Source: Linderina pennispora (Eukaryota > Kickxellomycota > Kickxellomycetes > Kickxellales > Kickxellaceae). From it: DNA of 64,000 bases. Made by a program: the position numbers and the translations under genes. Positions within the stretch are counted from its first letter, which is position 1, and each line of letters starts with the position of its first letter. Positions 31,350 to 40,324 of the stretch are shown here, one piece after another. The notes beneath the pieces were generated by a model, which was not told where the DNA came from, did not search any database, and saw only the letters and a program-made list of their open reading frames with translations. The stretch is from contig NW_024468257.1 in the NCBI RefSeq assembly GCF_002104995.1, forward strand, positions 558,001-622,000, in the 5' to 3' direction.

Positions 31350-31955
31350 TCTTTACCTATATATAAGATTTTATAGTCCAAAAAGTGTCCGACCGTCCGC
31401 TAGAAATTATTTAATTGGTTAAAAAACTCTTAAGCTTCAACACGGGTTTGAGTGACTTGCTCTGTAAACTCCCTTTGGTTTTGTGCGGCATCTGACCTCA
31501 CCGGTGAAACCAGGGTGACAAGTTATTATTGTAGTGGTCACAGGTCTCTACTGGATATCTCCATTGGTTCAGCGCAAGAGCTGCTCTCATTGTCAGCTGG
31601 CCTGATAACTTCCATGGCATCATCATGGTGGTCATCGCCGGCTGCGCAACACTCAGGATATTTATTTATGAGCACCTATTGAATAAGGCCATATAGCTCT
31701 TCTAGCGGTCATGCAATATTTGTGGGTTTATTTTACAAATTAATTTGTCTTATGAACATGCGTAAGCGGTAGTATTTGAGCCACAATGGACCCAGTCTGT
31801 ATAGACTGATTCAAGAGACTGTATCAGTGCTAAGGGCCCCAAGAACCATGCAAGCCAGAAAATCTTTAATAAAAAGTTCTTAATGCTATGCATACGCAAT
31901 ACAGCAAAACTGAACAGCATCATTTCTCTTCTTACTTGCCTATTGAACTTCTCAA

Positions 31956-34541
31956 ATGGATATTACCCGCAGTACTACTGTCATAAAGACATCACTTGGT
32001 GGTATTGGCTTCCGTGATTCTATGTTGCCCCGCCTAGAGCAATTTGTACACAGCGTCAATATCATCAAAGAGCATACATACATGCTTGCACGATGGATAT
32101 TGCTCCATCAACTAGCTGACGACGATGCCTTTGACCCTTCAATACTTGTGAAAAAGGGATTCTTTCGTTTTATTTATTTATTTATTTATCGCAACCTGAA
32201 GGCGAAGACTGTCATATCTGCCGAGGATTTCGTCAACCGGAAGGACCGGCCAGAACTGTCGAGCGCAGATTTCGGTGATGTAATTAGATATCATATTTAT
32301 GATTATCTATTACATAATGGCGATATCGAGCTACATGGCGTACGTGAAATGAATCAGGTAGCGACATACGTGGATACCGAGCTGATGACAGCATACAAGA
32401 ACAACATTGTGTTGCACTATGGCACTTGCCTACAGCGGATTCTGGCCAAATTGATTGATATTCGCAGCCGCAAAACCACACTGCACAGTACAATGGGCAA
32501 TGTGTCTAAGGCTGAGTTCAATAATGCATGCCAAGTGTGTATTTATACACCTGCACAGAAGCTCCGCCAGGCAGTTGCCTCTAGGCACCCTGATCTCAGT
32601 GTGCTCACCCCACCGATGCTTGCAATCTACAACAAGCTGGCACCAGTCCTTAATGCCTATGATGCCAAGTACAGATTCGCCAAAGACAGCCGATACTATG
32701 ATGCCAAGGTAAATCCACTTAAGCATCTGCGTGCATACATTCGCCTATGCCAGCTTATCGAGAATGAGCAGCTTGGCAAGTCTCCTCCCCAATGCTTGCC
32801 TCTGCGGACATCATGGATCCCAGGCCATGTGCGCTTAGACAAGCAAATAATCAAGCAGGTGTTTGTTTCGAAAACCAGTGAGCAGGCTACAGAGATCAAC
32901 GCAGCAAAGAGGGCAGCAACAGAGGCAAGGAAAGCAGCAGAAAAGGGCGAAAAATTGGCCAAGAAGGCTGCACGCGAAGCAGCGAAGATGCCATCAGATG
33001 AAACAGAGGCCACTGCAGCAACTGCAGCAGTAGCGGCTGATTCGCTTGCTGCTGCATCGGCGGCAGCAGCAGACACTGTTGCAGCACTTAACAATGCATA
33101 TGCACCAGCACCCCCAGTCTGTGCACACGACTCGGTCCAAGGGATTGCACAATCTGTGTGGGATGTATGGGGCCGGGTCGCAGATCTAACATCAAAGCCA
33201 TTTAAGGCGCATGGTGATAGAAAATTCCACGGGATGGCGACAACAGATGGTGTAACGATATGCATTTTGTTACAAGACAAGGTACCTAAGGCTGGTGCTG
33301 CAGGAGGCAATGCTGCGGGAGGCAATGCTACAGGCGATGCTACAGGAGGCGATGCTACAGGAAGCAATGCTACAGGCGATGCTGTGGGAGGCGATGCTAC
33401 AGGCGATGTTGCAGGAGGTGATGCTGTGGGAGGCAATACTATAGCTGACTGTCGCTATATCCACCAGATCTCACAGCCAGAGCTGCAGAATCTGAAAGGC
33501 CGCTGTGTATTCATCGATCCAGGTCGGGGCGATTTGCTATACATGATGCACGAAAATAGCAGCAATGGGAAAGAGGGTGAGAGAATGCTCTACCGCTACA
33601 CACGGCAGCAGCGCAATAAGGAGCTCAAGCTGCGCCACTATGACAGGATTCGTCAGGCTACAAAGGATCAAGTCCCAGAAGATGCTGTCCGCAGAGCAGA
33701 GGCAGAGCTTTCCAAGCACTGCTGCCGGACCCTTAGCCCAGCAAAATTCCGTGCCTACGTTGCTGCCCGTGCATCTGTGCGGTGTGTCCTAGCACCGTTT
33801 TATGCCAACACGATGACAGCGCGAAGGCTACTAGAGCAGCAGCCCACTAAGTCAAACAAGCAGCATCAGAGGCGCTGGAAGGTCCATCCAGGTGTCGGGA
33901 CCAGTCCCAAGGTGTACCCGCTTCACCGCAAGCTGCGCCTTGATTCATTCATGAACCAGGCCCGTGCAGACCACAGGCTTGCCGCGAAACTCCGGAGCAA
34001 GTTCGGTCCAGATCCAGTGCTGATCATGGGCAATTGGAGTGCGCCGATGGCCCGGCACCATGCGCCGATTCGTGGCAAGGGATGGCGCGACAAGTTCAAA
34101 CACCATGGCTTTGAAGTCTATCTGATCGACGAATTCCGGACATCGTCGGTGTGCCCGTTCTGCTGCGATAAGTCACTGCAGACATTCCGGCATGTTCCCA
34201 ATCCGCGGCCCTACCAGAGATCGAAGAACCCAACTGTGAAGTGCCATGGCCTTCTCCGCTGTACAAGCGAGTCATGTAAGCGGGCCATGGCACAATACAG
34301 GCGAGCCTATTCGTCTCGACTCTTGAACCGCGATCTCGCAGCAGTTCTAAACTTCAGACTCATTTTCCAGTCACTCTGTGATTCAGGGAGTATTCCTGAA
34401 CGGTTCTGTCGTTCTACGGCCATTGCTGCCGATGCTTTTGGCACCACCCCTGAAACAAAGAGGCCACGCAAGAGGCGTGGACCAGCTGCAGGTGATTCTG
34501 CTGCCAGCAGCAGCGAGCCAGCCCTGAAACGTCTGCGCTGA
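31956..34541 (+). CDS. Fanzor (eukaryotic TnpB-like) RNA-guided nuclease, 861 aa
   Basis: A full, unbroken frame. The RuvC-like catalytic residues are in place: D521 (CVFIDPGRGD), E726 (LIDEFRTSSVCPFC) and D793 (NRDLAAVLNF). A zinc ribbon lies between the last two: C733, C736, C769, C774. GNWSAPMARHHAPIRGKGW near residues 690-710 is the usual Fanzor region before it. Residues about 312-382 are an Ala/Lys-rich helical segment, and 448-498 a low-complexity GGNATGDA-type repeat not expected in compact TnpB. By family knowledge Fanzors use an RNA encoded near the transposon end to guide DNA cleavage. The C-terminal KRPRKRRG looks like a nuclear localisation signal. Confidence 0.85.
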   Translation: MDITRSTTVIKTSLGGIGFRDSMLPRLEQFVHSVNIIKEHTYMLARWILLHQLADDDAFDPSILVKKGFFRFIYLFIYRNLKAKTVISAEDFVNRKDRPELSSADFGDVIRYHIYDYLLHNGDIELHGVREMNQVATYVDTELMTAYKNNIVLHYGTCLQRILAKLIDIRSRKTTLHSTMGNVSKAEFNNACQVCIYTPAQKLRQAVASRHPDLSVLTPPMLAIYNKLAPVLNAYDAKYRFAKDSRYYDAKVNPLKHLRAYIRLCQLIENEQLGKSPPQCLPLRTSWIPGHVRLDKQIIKQVFVSKTSEQATEINAAKRAATEARKAAEKGEKLAKKAAREAAKMPSDETEATAATAAVAADSLAAASAAAADTVAALNNAYAPAPPVCAHDSVQGIAQSVWDVWGRVADLTSKPFKAHGDRKFHGMATTDGVTICILLQDKVPKAGAAGGNAAGGNATGDATGGDATGSNATGDAVGGDATGDVAGGDAVGGNTIADCRYIHQISQPELQNLKGRCVFIDPGRGDLLYMMHENSSNGKEGERMLYRYTRQQRNKELKLRHYDRIRQATKDQVPEDAVRRAEAELSKHCCRTLSPAKFRAYVAARASVRCVLAPFYANTMTARRLLEQQPTKSNKQHQRRWKVHPGVGTSPKVYPLHRKLRLDSFMNQARADHRLAAKLRSKFGPDPVLIMGNWSAPMARHHAPIRGKGWRDKFKHHGFEVYLIDEFRTSSVCPFCCDKSLQTFRHVPNPRPYQRSKNPTVKCHGLLRCTSESCKRAMAQYRRAYSSRLLNRDLAAVLNFRLIFQSLCDSGSIPERFCRSTAIAADAFGTTPETKRPRKRRGPAAGDSAASSSEPALKRLR

Positions 34542-34665
34542 GCAGGCTATCAAGGTGGGAGATGTCCATGATCGACATTGCACCAACAGCCATCCGACAC
34601 GTTCAAATGACCGGTTCGCCGTGATGCCCTTATCGACGTGTCAACCCATGCTGACTAGCAGCCGA

Positions 34666-34692
34666 GCTCGCATCGCGAGCAGATATTTCTAG
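34666..34692 (+). repeat. Helitron-2 3' terminus: hairpin plus CTAG
   Basis: GCTCGC-ATC-GCGAGC stem, 8 nt, then CTAG. It keeps the ATC loop and GC..GC stem pattern of Helitron-1 with compensating changes in the stem, so the fold is under selection. Confidence 0.8.
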
Positions 34693-35981
34693 TATTCAAA
34701 TAAATGATATTCGGCCCAATCTCGCCGACTGAAACACCCAGCTCGCTAAAGATGCAAGGCTGGCCATTTGTATGTTTCACACTAGTTGCATTGGCACCCA
34801 AAGCGAATGCTCCCCTGATCTGCTCCTGGTTGGTGGCATCCGTCCCGTTGTAGTTGTGCGTCAATGTGCTGATGTAGCCCAGTGATGCAAATCGCCCAGC
34901 ACTGAATACGGAATGCCTCTTCAGATCTGAAAACAACTGACCGGTCATGTTAATGCTGAGGTACTCGAGGAATGCGCTGTTGCCGCTGAAAAGAATATCG
35001 TTTGAAAACGGATACCCACCCTCGCACACCAGCTTCCGGAGATTTCGGGAATGGAATGCCTGCTGGAGAATCGAGCTGGATAGCTCCATTGCGATGCCAC
35101 TGCGGTGGATAAAATGCAGTTTCCAGAGAGATCATGCGCGGGTACTCGATCGATGTGCCATCATCAGCGCAAACAATTTTTGTAAACAGCTCGTGCCGCT
35201 TACTGCTGATCTGGAGACGCTCAAGCGAGATGCAGTTCCGCCTAATGATCTCGATGGCTGGCGAATCCAAACGAAGACTGCCGAATTCCAGACAGCGCAT
35301 CTGCATCGTGTTCCTGGCAAAGTAATTGCCCATGTTCTCCGGTAGTGGGGTCGCTGAGACCGATGTGGCATGCGCAAACAAGCCTGTCAAGAGATTGCAC
35401 ACGAACGGCATTTCCAGATGGTTCTGAAAAAGCACAAAGTCAGAGATCGTGCTGCTCTTTGCGTTGGGGAATACTCGGTGGATTTGGCTGCAGAATGCCT
35501 CGGCAAAGTGTGTATCGCTAAGCAGGCTGTGCTCCTCCATGTATCCGGGATGTTCGAATTCAAACTCTAGAGCACTGACGCTTGGCAGAACCAGGTCGGT
35601 AAATGGGAAGGCGTGGAAGATCTCGCTGGCGGAGCCATCCAGCACCATCGAGTTGTCCCAGTGCATATTTACTGTTTTCACTCGCGAGTGGTTTCCAGTC
35701 TCTACTGCGTTGAGCAGGCTCCATGGCAAACACCGGTTGCAGCAGCGGTTCTTGCAGCACACATCACAGCCATCCACAATGCACCACCACACCTCCTGGT
35801 ACACCCTATCCAATGCAGCTTCTCGCCAATGACGGCACAGGGCAAGCATGGCCGCGATGCTCTTAAACAGGCTGCAATCGCAGCTGCATCGCTCGTACTC
35901 TCTCTTTGGCAGAACTCCAACGGTGTAGTCGACAATCCTGTTCAGGGCGAGAACTGGAACGTGCTGGGCAGGCGAATGCAT
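34693..35981 (-). CDS. 5' part of the F-box/LRR-like gene split by the Helitron block
   Basis: It starts MHSPAQHVPVLALNRIVDYT with an F-box-like N-terminus (HWREAALDRVYQEVW), then leucine-rich stretches (SLERLQISS; ALEFEFEHPG; NLRKLVCEGG; FLEYLSINMTG). A one-base break near 35090 separates two frames. The frame reaches the Helitron edge at GPNIIYLN, and its natural continuation is 12490-11853. The full gene would encode about 640 residues. Likely an SCF substrate adaptor or an LRR protein of unknown target. Confidence 0.65.
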
Positions 35982-36698
35982 GGTTGGCAGTGTGGAAATA
36001 GTGGCGTGGCGGAATGTCTACAGGTAAGTAACCTTGAAGCTGCTATGAAAAAAGGAAGTATTATTGTGTTGGCTTGGACATTATACGGCTAATTTTATAG
36101 CCAATGGCTAAACTATCATCTTCAGAACCGCAGCAGGCCATGATTTGTGTTTTGTTGTGGAAATCCCACCCATTAATTGCCACGTTCAGATACTGCAAAA
36201 TCCTTTCTTGATTACCAGAAGTATCTCTTCCATTAAATAATTAAAGTCTCGACAACACACAGTCGTGGTTCAGCACATATGCCTAACGACGTCGACATAT
36301 GCTTCCCTGAGGATCGCATTCTTTACCCTTGTATTGAAAAATATACCAAATCTTCAGAAGCCATTCATTGATTTGCAAAGTGCAGGATGCTTCTGCAAGG
36401 GTGAACAGTGGCTGCAGCACTACCTGTCGTTTGTTGGATCCAGGAGGCTATATCTCAGAGATTGTCGATCACTCGAAAGTGATGTCATTTGACGACCCCT
36501 TCACTCACGCAGTAGTAGACATGTTGTGCGTATAAGCCGGTGTGACTGTATACTCCGAACAGAGATGGGATCGGTAATTTAAAATGGAGCAATATATCAT
36601 AAATAAATTGTCTATTATTCTCGAGAATTTGGCCCAGTGTGTATGACGACAACCACTGTCTACCAAATGCCGGGTCTAGCTTCAATACGTGCTTCGAA
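35982..36698. other. No gene recognised upstream of the F-box/LRR gene
   Basis: It contains only short open frames without motifs. The first part is presumably the F-box/LRR promoter. Confidence 0.4.
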
Positions 36699-36790
36699 TC
36701 ACTATGTATATAAAACTTTATAGTCCAGAAAGTATCAGTCCAGCTAGAATGTTACTGGTTAGCTAAAAGGATTCTTGCTCTTCTGAGCTG
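36699..36790 (+). repeat. Decayed Helitron 5' end (third copy)
   Basis: TCACTATGTATATAAAACTT is followed by TATAGTCCAGAAAGTAT, CAGCTAGAATGTTACTGGTTA and AAGGATTCTTGC. These align step by step with the 5' end of Helitron-2 (TATAGTCCAAAAAGTGT, CGCTAGAAATTATTTAATTGG, AAACTCTTAAGC). No matching hairpin-CTAG end was found by eye downstream. Confidence 0.55.
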
Positions 36791-37188
36791 CACCACAGGA
36801 ATGCATGACCCGCTCTGCAGAAACAATATCTTGCCTTTCTTATATAAGCTCTCTCCATGCACACACAAATAAATTCGCTTTTCAAACTACACCAGCGCCA
36901 CACAGCTTGTGGGTGCCCAAAAAGATCACCCCAAGAGCCTGTGCAAGAGATATCACATGGCCAGACATAGCAGGCAGTTCAGAGTACAGAAAGCCGCAGG
37001 TAGTAGCAGCTCGTATCAGGAGAACGGCACGTATCAGTTCTCTCCAAAAGGTAATATGATTCTTCAGCCTGGCTCTTCATCCCACCCGCTTGACTCGGGA
37101 CCAGGCTACTCGATGGCATCAGTCCTGTGTTCCCATTTAGTGACAACTTCATTCGCTCTCTCACATCACTGCGACCCTTCCATGCGGC

Positions 37189-37195
37189 TATAAAA
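37189..37195 (+). promoter_or_regulatory. TATA box of microprotein gene 1
   Basis: TATAAAA lies 99 bp upstream of the ATG at 37288. The gene at 39294 has the same arrangement (TATAAAA at 39191-39197, 103 bp), including a similar following sequence (ATGCAATAGAGTCTTTGG against ATGCAGTCGCTGTTTGG). Confidence 0.45.
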
Positions 37196-37287
37196 TGCAA
37201 TAGAGTCTTTGGATTAGGAAGTTAGTGTCTACAGCTTCCTATACACAGCTTCGGTATTCAATCAACATAAATCATCCATCTGCTGCC

Positions 37288-37401
37288 ATGCCACCTTCTA
37301 CCTGCGTGAATAGTAACTTCACATGCGTTCGCTGTGGTAAAGAGTTTTCGTCGCCTGCTGACCTCGGCTGTCACATTCAATTATCCCATCAACATTACTA
37401 A
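37288..37401 (+). CDS. Single C2H2 zinc-finger microprotein, 37 aa
   Basis: Starts MPPSTCVNSNFTCVRCGKEF and ends SHQHY. Contains one complete finger, C-x2-C-x12-H-x4-H (CVRCGKEF...CHIQLSH), and little else. A TATA box is well placed. It is below normal gene-calling limits, but the finger, start and promoter agree. It is related to the next locus (CGxE...HIQLxH). A single finger would bind DNA weakly, so protein binding or competition with larger factors is possible; function unknown. Confidence 0.45.
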   Translation: MPPSTCVNSNFTCVRCGKEFSSPADLGCHIQLSHQHY

Positions 37402-37889
37402 TTGCTATTATCACAGATAATCTACCGCACCAAAGGAATATTATACGCGTTGCCTAGCATGCTATAACTTGTGGTATCGTGGCTGTAGAATGGCACAGTA
37501 TAGGAGTCAGTCTATGTGGTTGCAATAAATGTTGGCCATTTGGTTGTCTTATTTTTCTTTAGTACTTTATTCCTTCAAGGACTTTGAAATAGTATTTGTG
37601 CATTCATAGAATGCTCTCTCAGCAATAAGTTGCCTGTGACTTTACCAACAGTACAATTTGGGCAACAGTAATTGGCTAGTCTCTGCGAACACCAGCGATG
37701 ATAGTCTCCGTCACCTTTCCTATAAGACCAAGTGAGTCACCAGCAAACTGGAGTACTCTTCACAACATTTCCTCCTCAAGTTCTTATCATCTCGAAAGAC
37801 ATTTGTTTGCCCACACAAGCCCCTATACATTTACAATCACACGTACACGTTTCTCAATAATCAAGTATTTGGCCCAAATACTCACCACC

Positions 37890-38163
37890 ATGCCACCCCA
37901 AGACAAAAATTATGCTGGCTATTTCCTGCAGTGTTTGCGGTCTTGAATTGCTCTTGCAAGAACATGTCACCGACCATATTCAACTTGCCCATTCCTACAA
38001 GCTAGTATCAGGAATGTGTTTTATCAACTGTGATGCCATGCACTCACCTGTCATTAGAAAGGTAATAACCCCCTCTGTAGGTTACCCATGGCTTTACAAA
38101 TCACCTCGCCATGCATACCTGGTGAACATATCCAGTACCAACGCTGTCTTTCTCGTTCGGTAG
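37890..38163 (+). CDS. Second zinc-finger microprotein, frame break
   Basis: The ATG at 37890 gives MPPQDKN, matching the MPP start of its neighbours, but the finger is in the next frame (from 37912: CSVCGLELLLQEHVTDHIQLAH). The shift lies between 37905 and 37930. The finger shares CxxCGxE and HIQL[AS]H with the 37288 gene. The open frame continues to 38163, but a GTAATA donor-like site near 38060 may end the coding part earlier. Confidence 0.35.
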
Positions 38164-38565
38164 ACCTACCTTCTACGACTCACTGTTTGTAAGCAGGCCT
38201 CACCTTGTGTTTGCCCTCTGTTTTCTCCTTCTGTTTTATTGACTTTCCCTTCCCTTTCCCTGTTCCGTTCTCGATACATACAATTGGTATCCCGCACTTA
38301 TGATAAATCACTACATCAGTTGATTCAACCGCTCAGTATCATTTTTGCAGTCAGTCATGTAATAAACCGTTCCTCCACTCCACTTCCACCGGACAATATT
38401 ACTAGCTTGATAATAGAATTGCTTTGTATAGACGTATCTATCAGGATTGTCGCTACTCAAATCGCAATAGGAGCGGGATAGTACGGGCAAGAATACAGCC
38501 TATAAAACATGAATGGAAATACACCAATACACCAACTGTGTTTCTTGTCTTGCACCAGATTGTTC

Positions 38566-38700
38566 TATAAATACACACCCTTCAAGATCCTGAGCCTCTA
38601 TCGCCTCCAGCCAAAGCCGAGTGCTGGTAATGTGCATGCTGTTGTGTAATTTATCCTGATTTCGAACACTATGTCAAGCATCTCTGGTCATGCACCAGGT
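38566..38700 (+). pseudogene. Possible decayed zinc-finger microgene
   Basis: TATAAATA at 38566 is followed about 70 bp later by a frame reading CCCVIYPDFEHYVKHLW, whose EHxxxxH spacing resembles the finger at 37912. There is no start codon in frame. Weak. Confidence 0.2.
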
Positions 38701-39293
38701 CAATAAGTATATAGTCTAGTGCTATATTTTTGTCTAGGACTTGCAGAATGGTAAATATATATGGCGTGCTCAAAGTACAGCTAGACTTGTGTGCATACTA
38801 TTGAGTGGGTCTGTTAGTTTTATCAGAATACTAACTGCTACTGCGAGATGGCAAAGCGCACAGCAAAAATATAATCTTTTACTGAAATCACCAAGCACAA
38901 CAGAAGCAGTGGGTGCCTAGCTGAGGAATGTCTCGACAATGGTGGAGCATATTTTCTGTTACCTCTACCTTTTGCACTTGGACAATACTCGAGCAAGAAG
39001 CAAATGCCGTTGAAGCGCTCCTGGTGATGGTTGAGGAACCAAATACAGCGTGCCCACACAGTTACTAAGTGATATCAACCAAATCCTTAACAATAGATTC
39101 ATTGACTCTTATAACACCAGATATACCCAGGTCTTTGGGAATTGTGATTGGCTGCAAGTGATCACTCTCCAGTGATTAAACTTATTTACATATAAAAGTG
39201 AAATGCAGTCGCTGTTTGGCAACCTGAAAATTCTATTTCTTGTCCCATGAACAACATTTATAGCTTTCTTAGTATCCTTTTACACTGAACATC

Positions 39294-39404
39294 ATGCCCC
39301 CAGCATCATATACTACCATGAAGGTATGCTGTGCCACCTGTAGACAAGATAGTGGGAATGAAGTAGACACGCTTTGTGGTGACTTGAGTAATATGAATAT
39401 GTAA
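39294..39404 (+). CDS. Cys-rich microprotein, 36 aa
   Basis: Starts MPPASYTTMKVCCATCRQD and ends at TAA 39402. It has the MPP start and promoter layout of the 37288 gene (TATAAAA 103 bp upstream) and a CxxC knuckle, but no His pair. Could be a shortened paralogue. Confidence 0.35.
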   Translation: MPPASYTTMKVCCATCRQDSGNEVDTLCGDLSNMNM

Positions 39405-39599
39405 TGATGTCTAACATGTACAGCAATAAATTGACCATCCAGTTATTATCAAGGACATGGTGTCTGGACACAGCTCAGATGAGATGTGGTGGTTTATAGT
39501 ATTATTGCAGTATATTTCTGTCGACAAAATACAAAAGACTGGGGGAGGGATGAATAATTACATTCAGAAGCGAATGGCAGGAGTTGGCACTATTTTTCA

Positions 39600-39680
39600 T
39601 CAGTGAATCCAGAAGACCTGGGCATTGGCGGAGGCGACGGCGACAGCAGCGATGGCAAGGATGGTAGCGTAGGTGTTCAT
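39600..39680 (-). CDS. Tiny secreted peptide precursor, 26 aa
   Basis: The ATG at 39680 begins a textbook signal peptide of 20 residues (Ala/Val-rich, ending SANA) followed by only QVFWIH and a stop. ATATAAAAGG at 39751-39760 on the same strand is a strong TATA box 71 bp upstream, and a CA-rich leader precedes the ATG. Signal peptidase would release a hexapeptide. It may instead be the start of a larger secreted protein truncated by a frame break, but no continuing Cys-rich or repetitive frame is evident downstream. Confidence 0.45.
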   Translation of the reverse strand: MNTYATILAIAAVAVASANAQVFWIH

Positions 39681-39760
39681 TGTTGAAGTACGTTGGGTAT
39701 TGCAGAGTTGTTGGTTGGTGATGGTTGAGGGGCTGAGGGCAAATGGTTCGCCTTTTATAT

Positions 39761-40324
39761 GTGCCTATGCCAAAGCGCACGTTTCAGCCGACAGTCCAGC
39801 ATCATTGTAGGAGGGCTGATTGTGCCAATTGCTGCTCTGTCCACAATTATGTCGATGACCAATGCTGCATCTGGAGCGGAAAAGGAATCTGCGTGCATTA
39901 CCCACTAATAGCAAGACTCATGATTGCCGCAATAAGCTGGCTACACGCCGTAGCTTTAGGTATTGTCACATTTCTCTGATCCTATGCAATAAGGGTGGGG
40001 CAAATCACTGGTCAGGTTTGATGCTAAGCTGTTATGACAATTGGTACAATTAAAGCTAGAAACTCCCTCGTGGCAGATGGAGTCACATATGTGTACTCTC
40101 CTATTCTGGCAATTGGGCGCTGCAGATTAATTGCTTGCCCATGATCGGACGGCATGATAGATACCGCTGCCCATGTATCATTTCGCGATTGCGCGCATTG
40201 TAATCTGCCAGGCAATGAAGCATGGGGTTTTTCTAATCACAATGGTAGCAAAGAGCCATGTGTGCTGGCGCCGTGTATATAGTTCTAAAAGGGGATGGGC
40301 ACATAATACGCCAATAATGCTATT
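39761..40324. other. Intergenic; no gene recognised
   Basis: Short open frames only, between the micropeptide promoter and the 3' end of GatB. Nothing recognisable. Confidence 0.4.

Larger units (their letters stand above)
31350..34692 (+). mobile_element. Helitron-2, non-autonomous, Fanzor-carrying, 3.3 kb
   Basis: It starts TCTTTACCTATATATAAG immediately after the CTAG of Helitron-1 and shares about 80 bp of 5' sequence with it. It ends with GCTCGC-ATC-GCGAGC (34666-34680) and CTAG at 34689-34692, followed by host T34693. It encodes no Rep/helicase, only a Fanzor nuclease, so it should depend on Helitron-1-type proteins. The roughly 600 bp before the ORF show no other gene. Confidence 0.85.

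Noticed and set aside
32696-33436. Long minus-strand open frame opposite the Fanzor gene
   Set aside because: It is the shadow of the Ala- and Gly-rich repeats of the Fanzor protein; its Ser/Pro/Ala repeats mirror them exactly.
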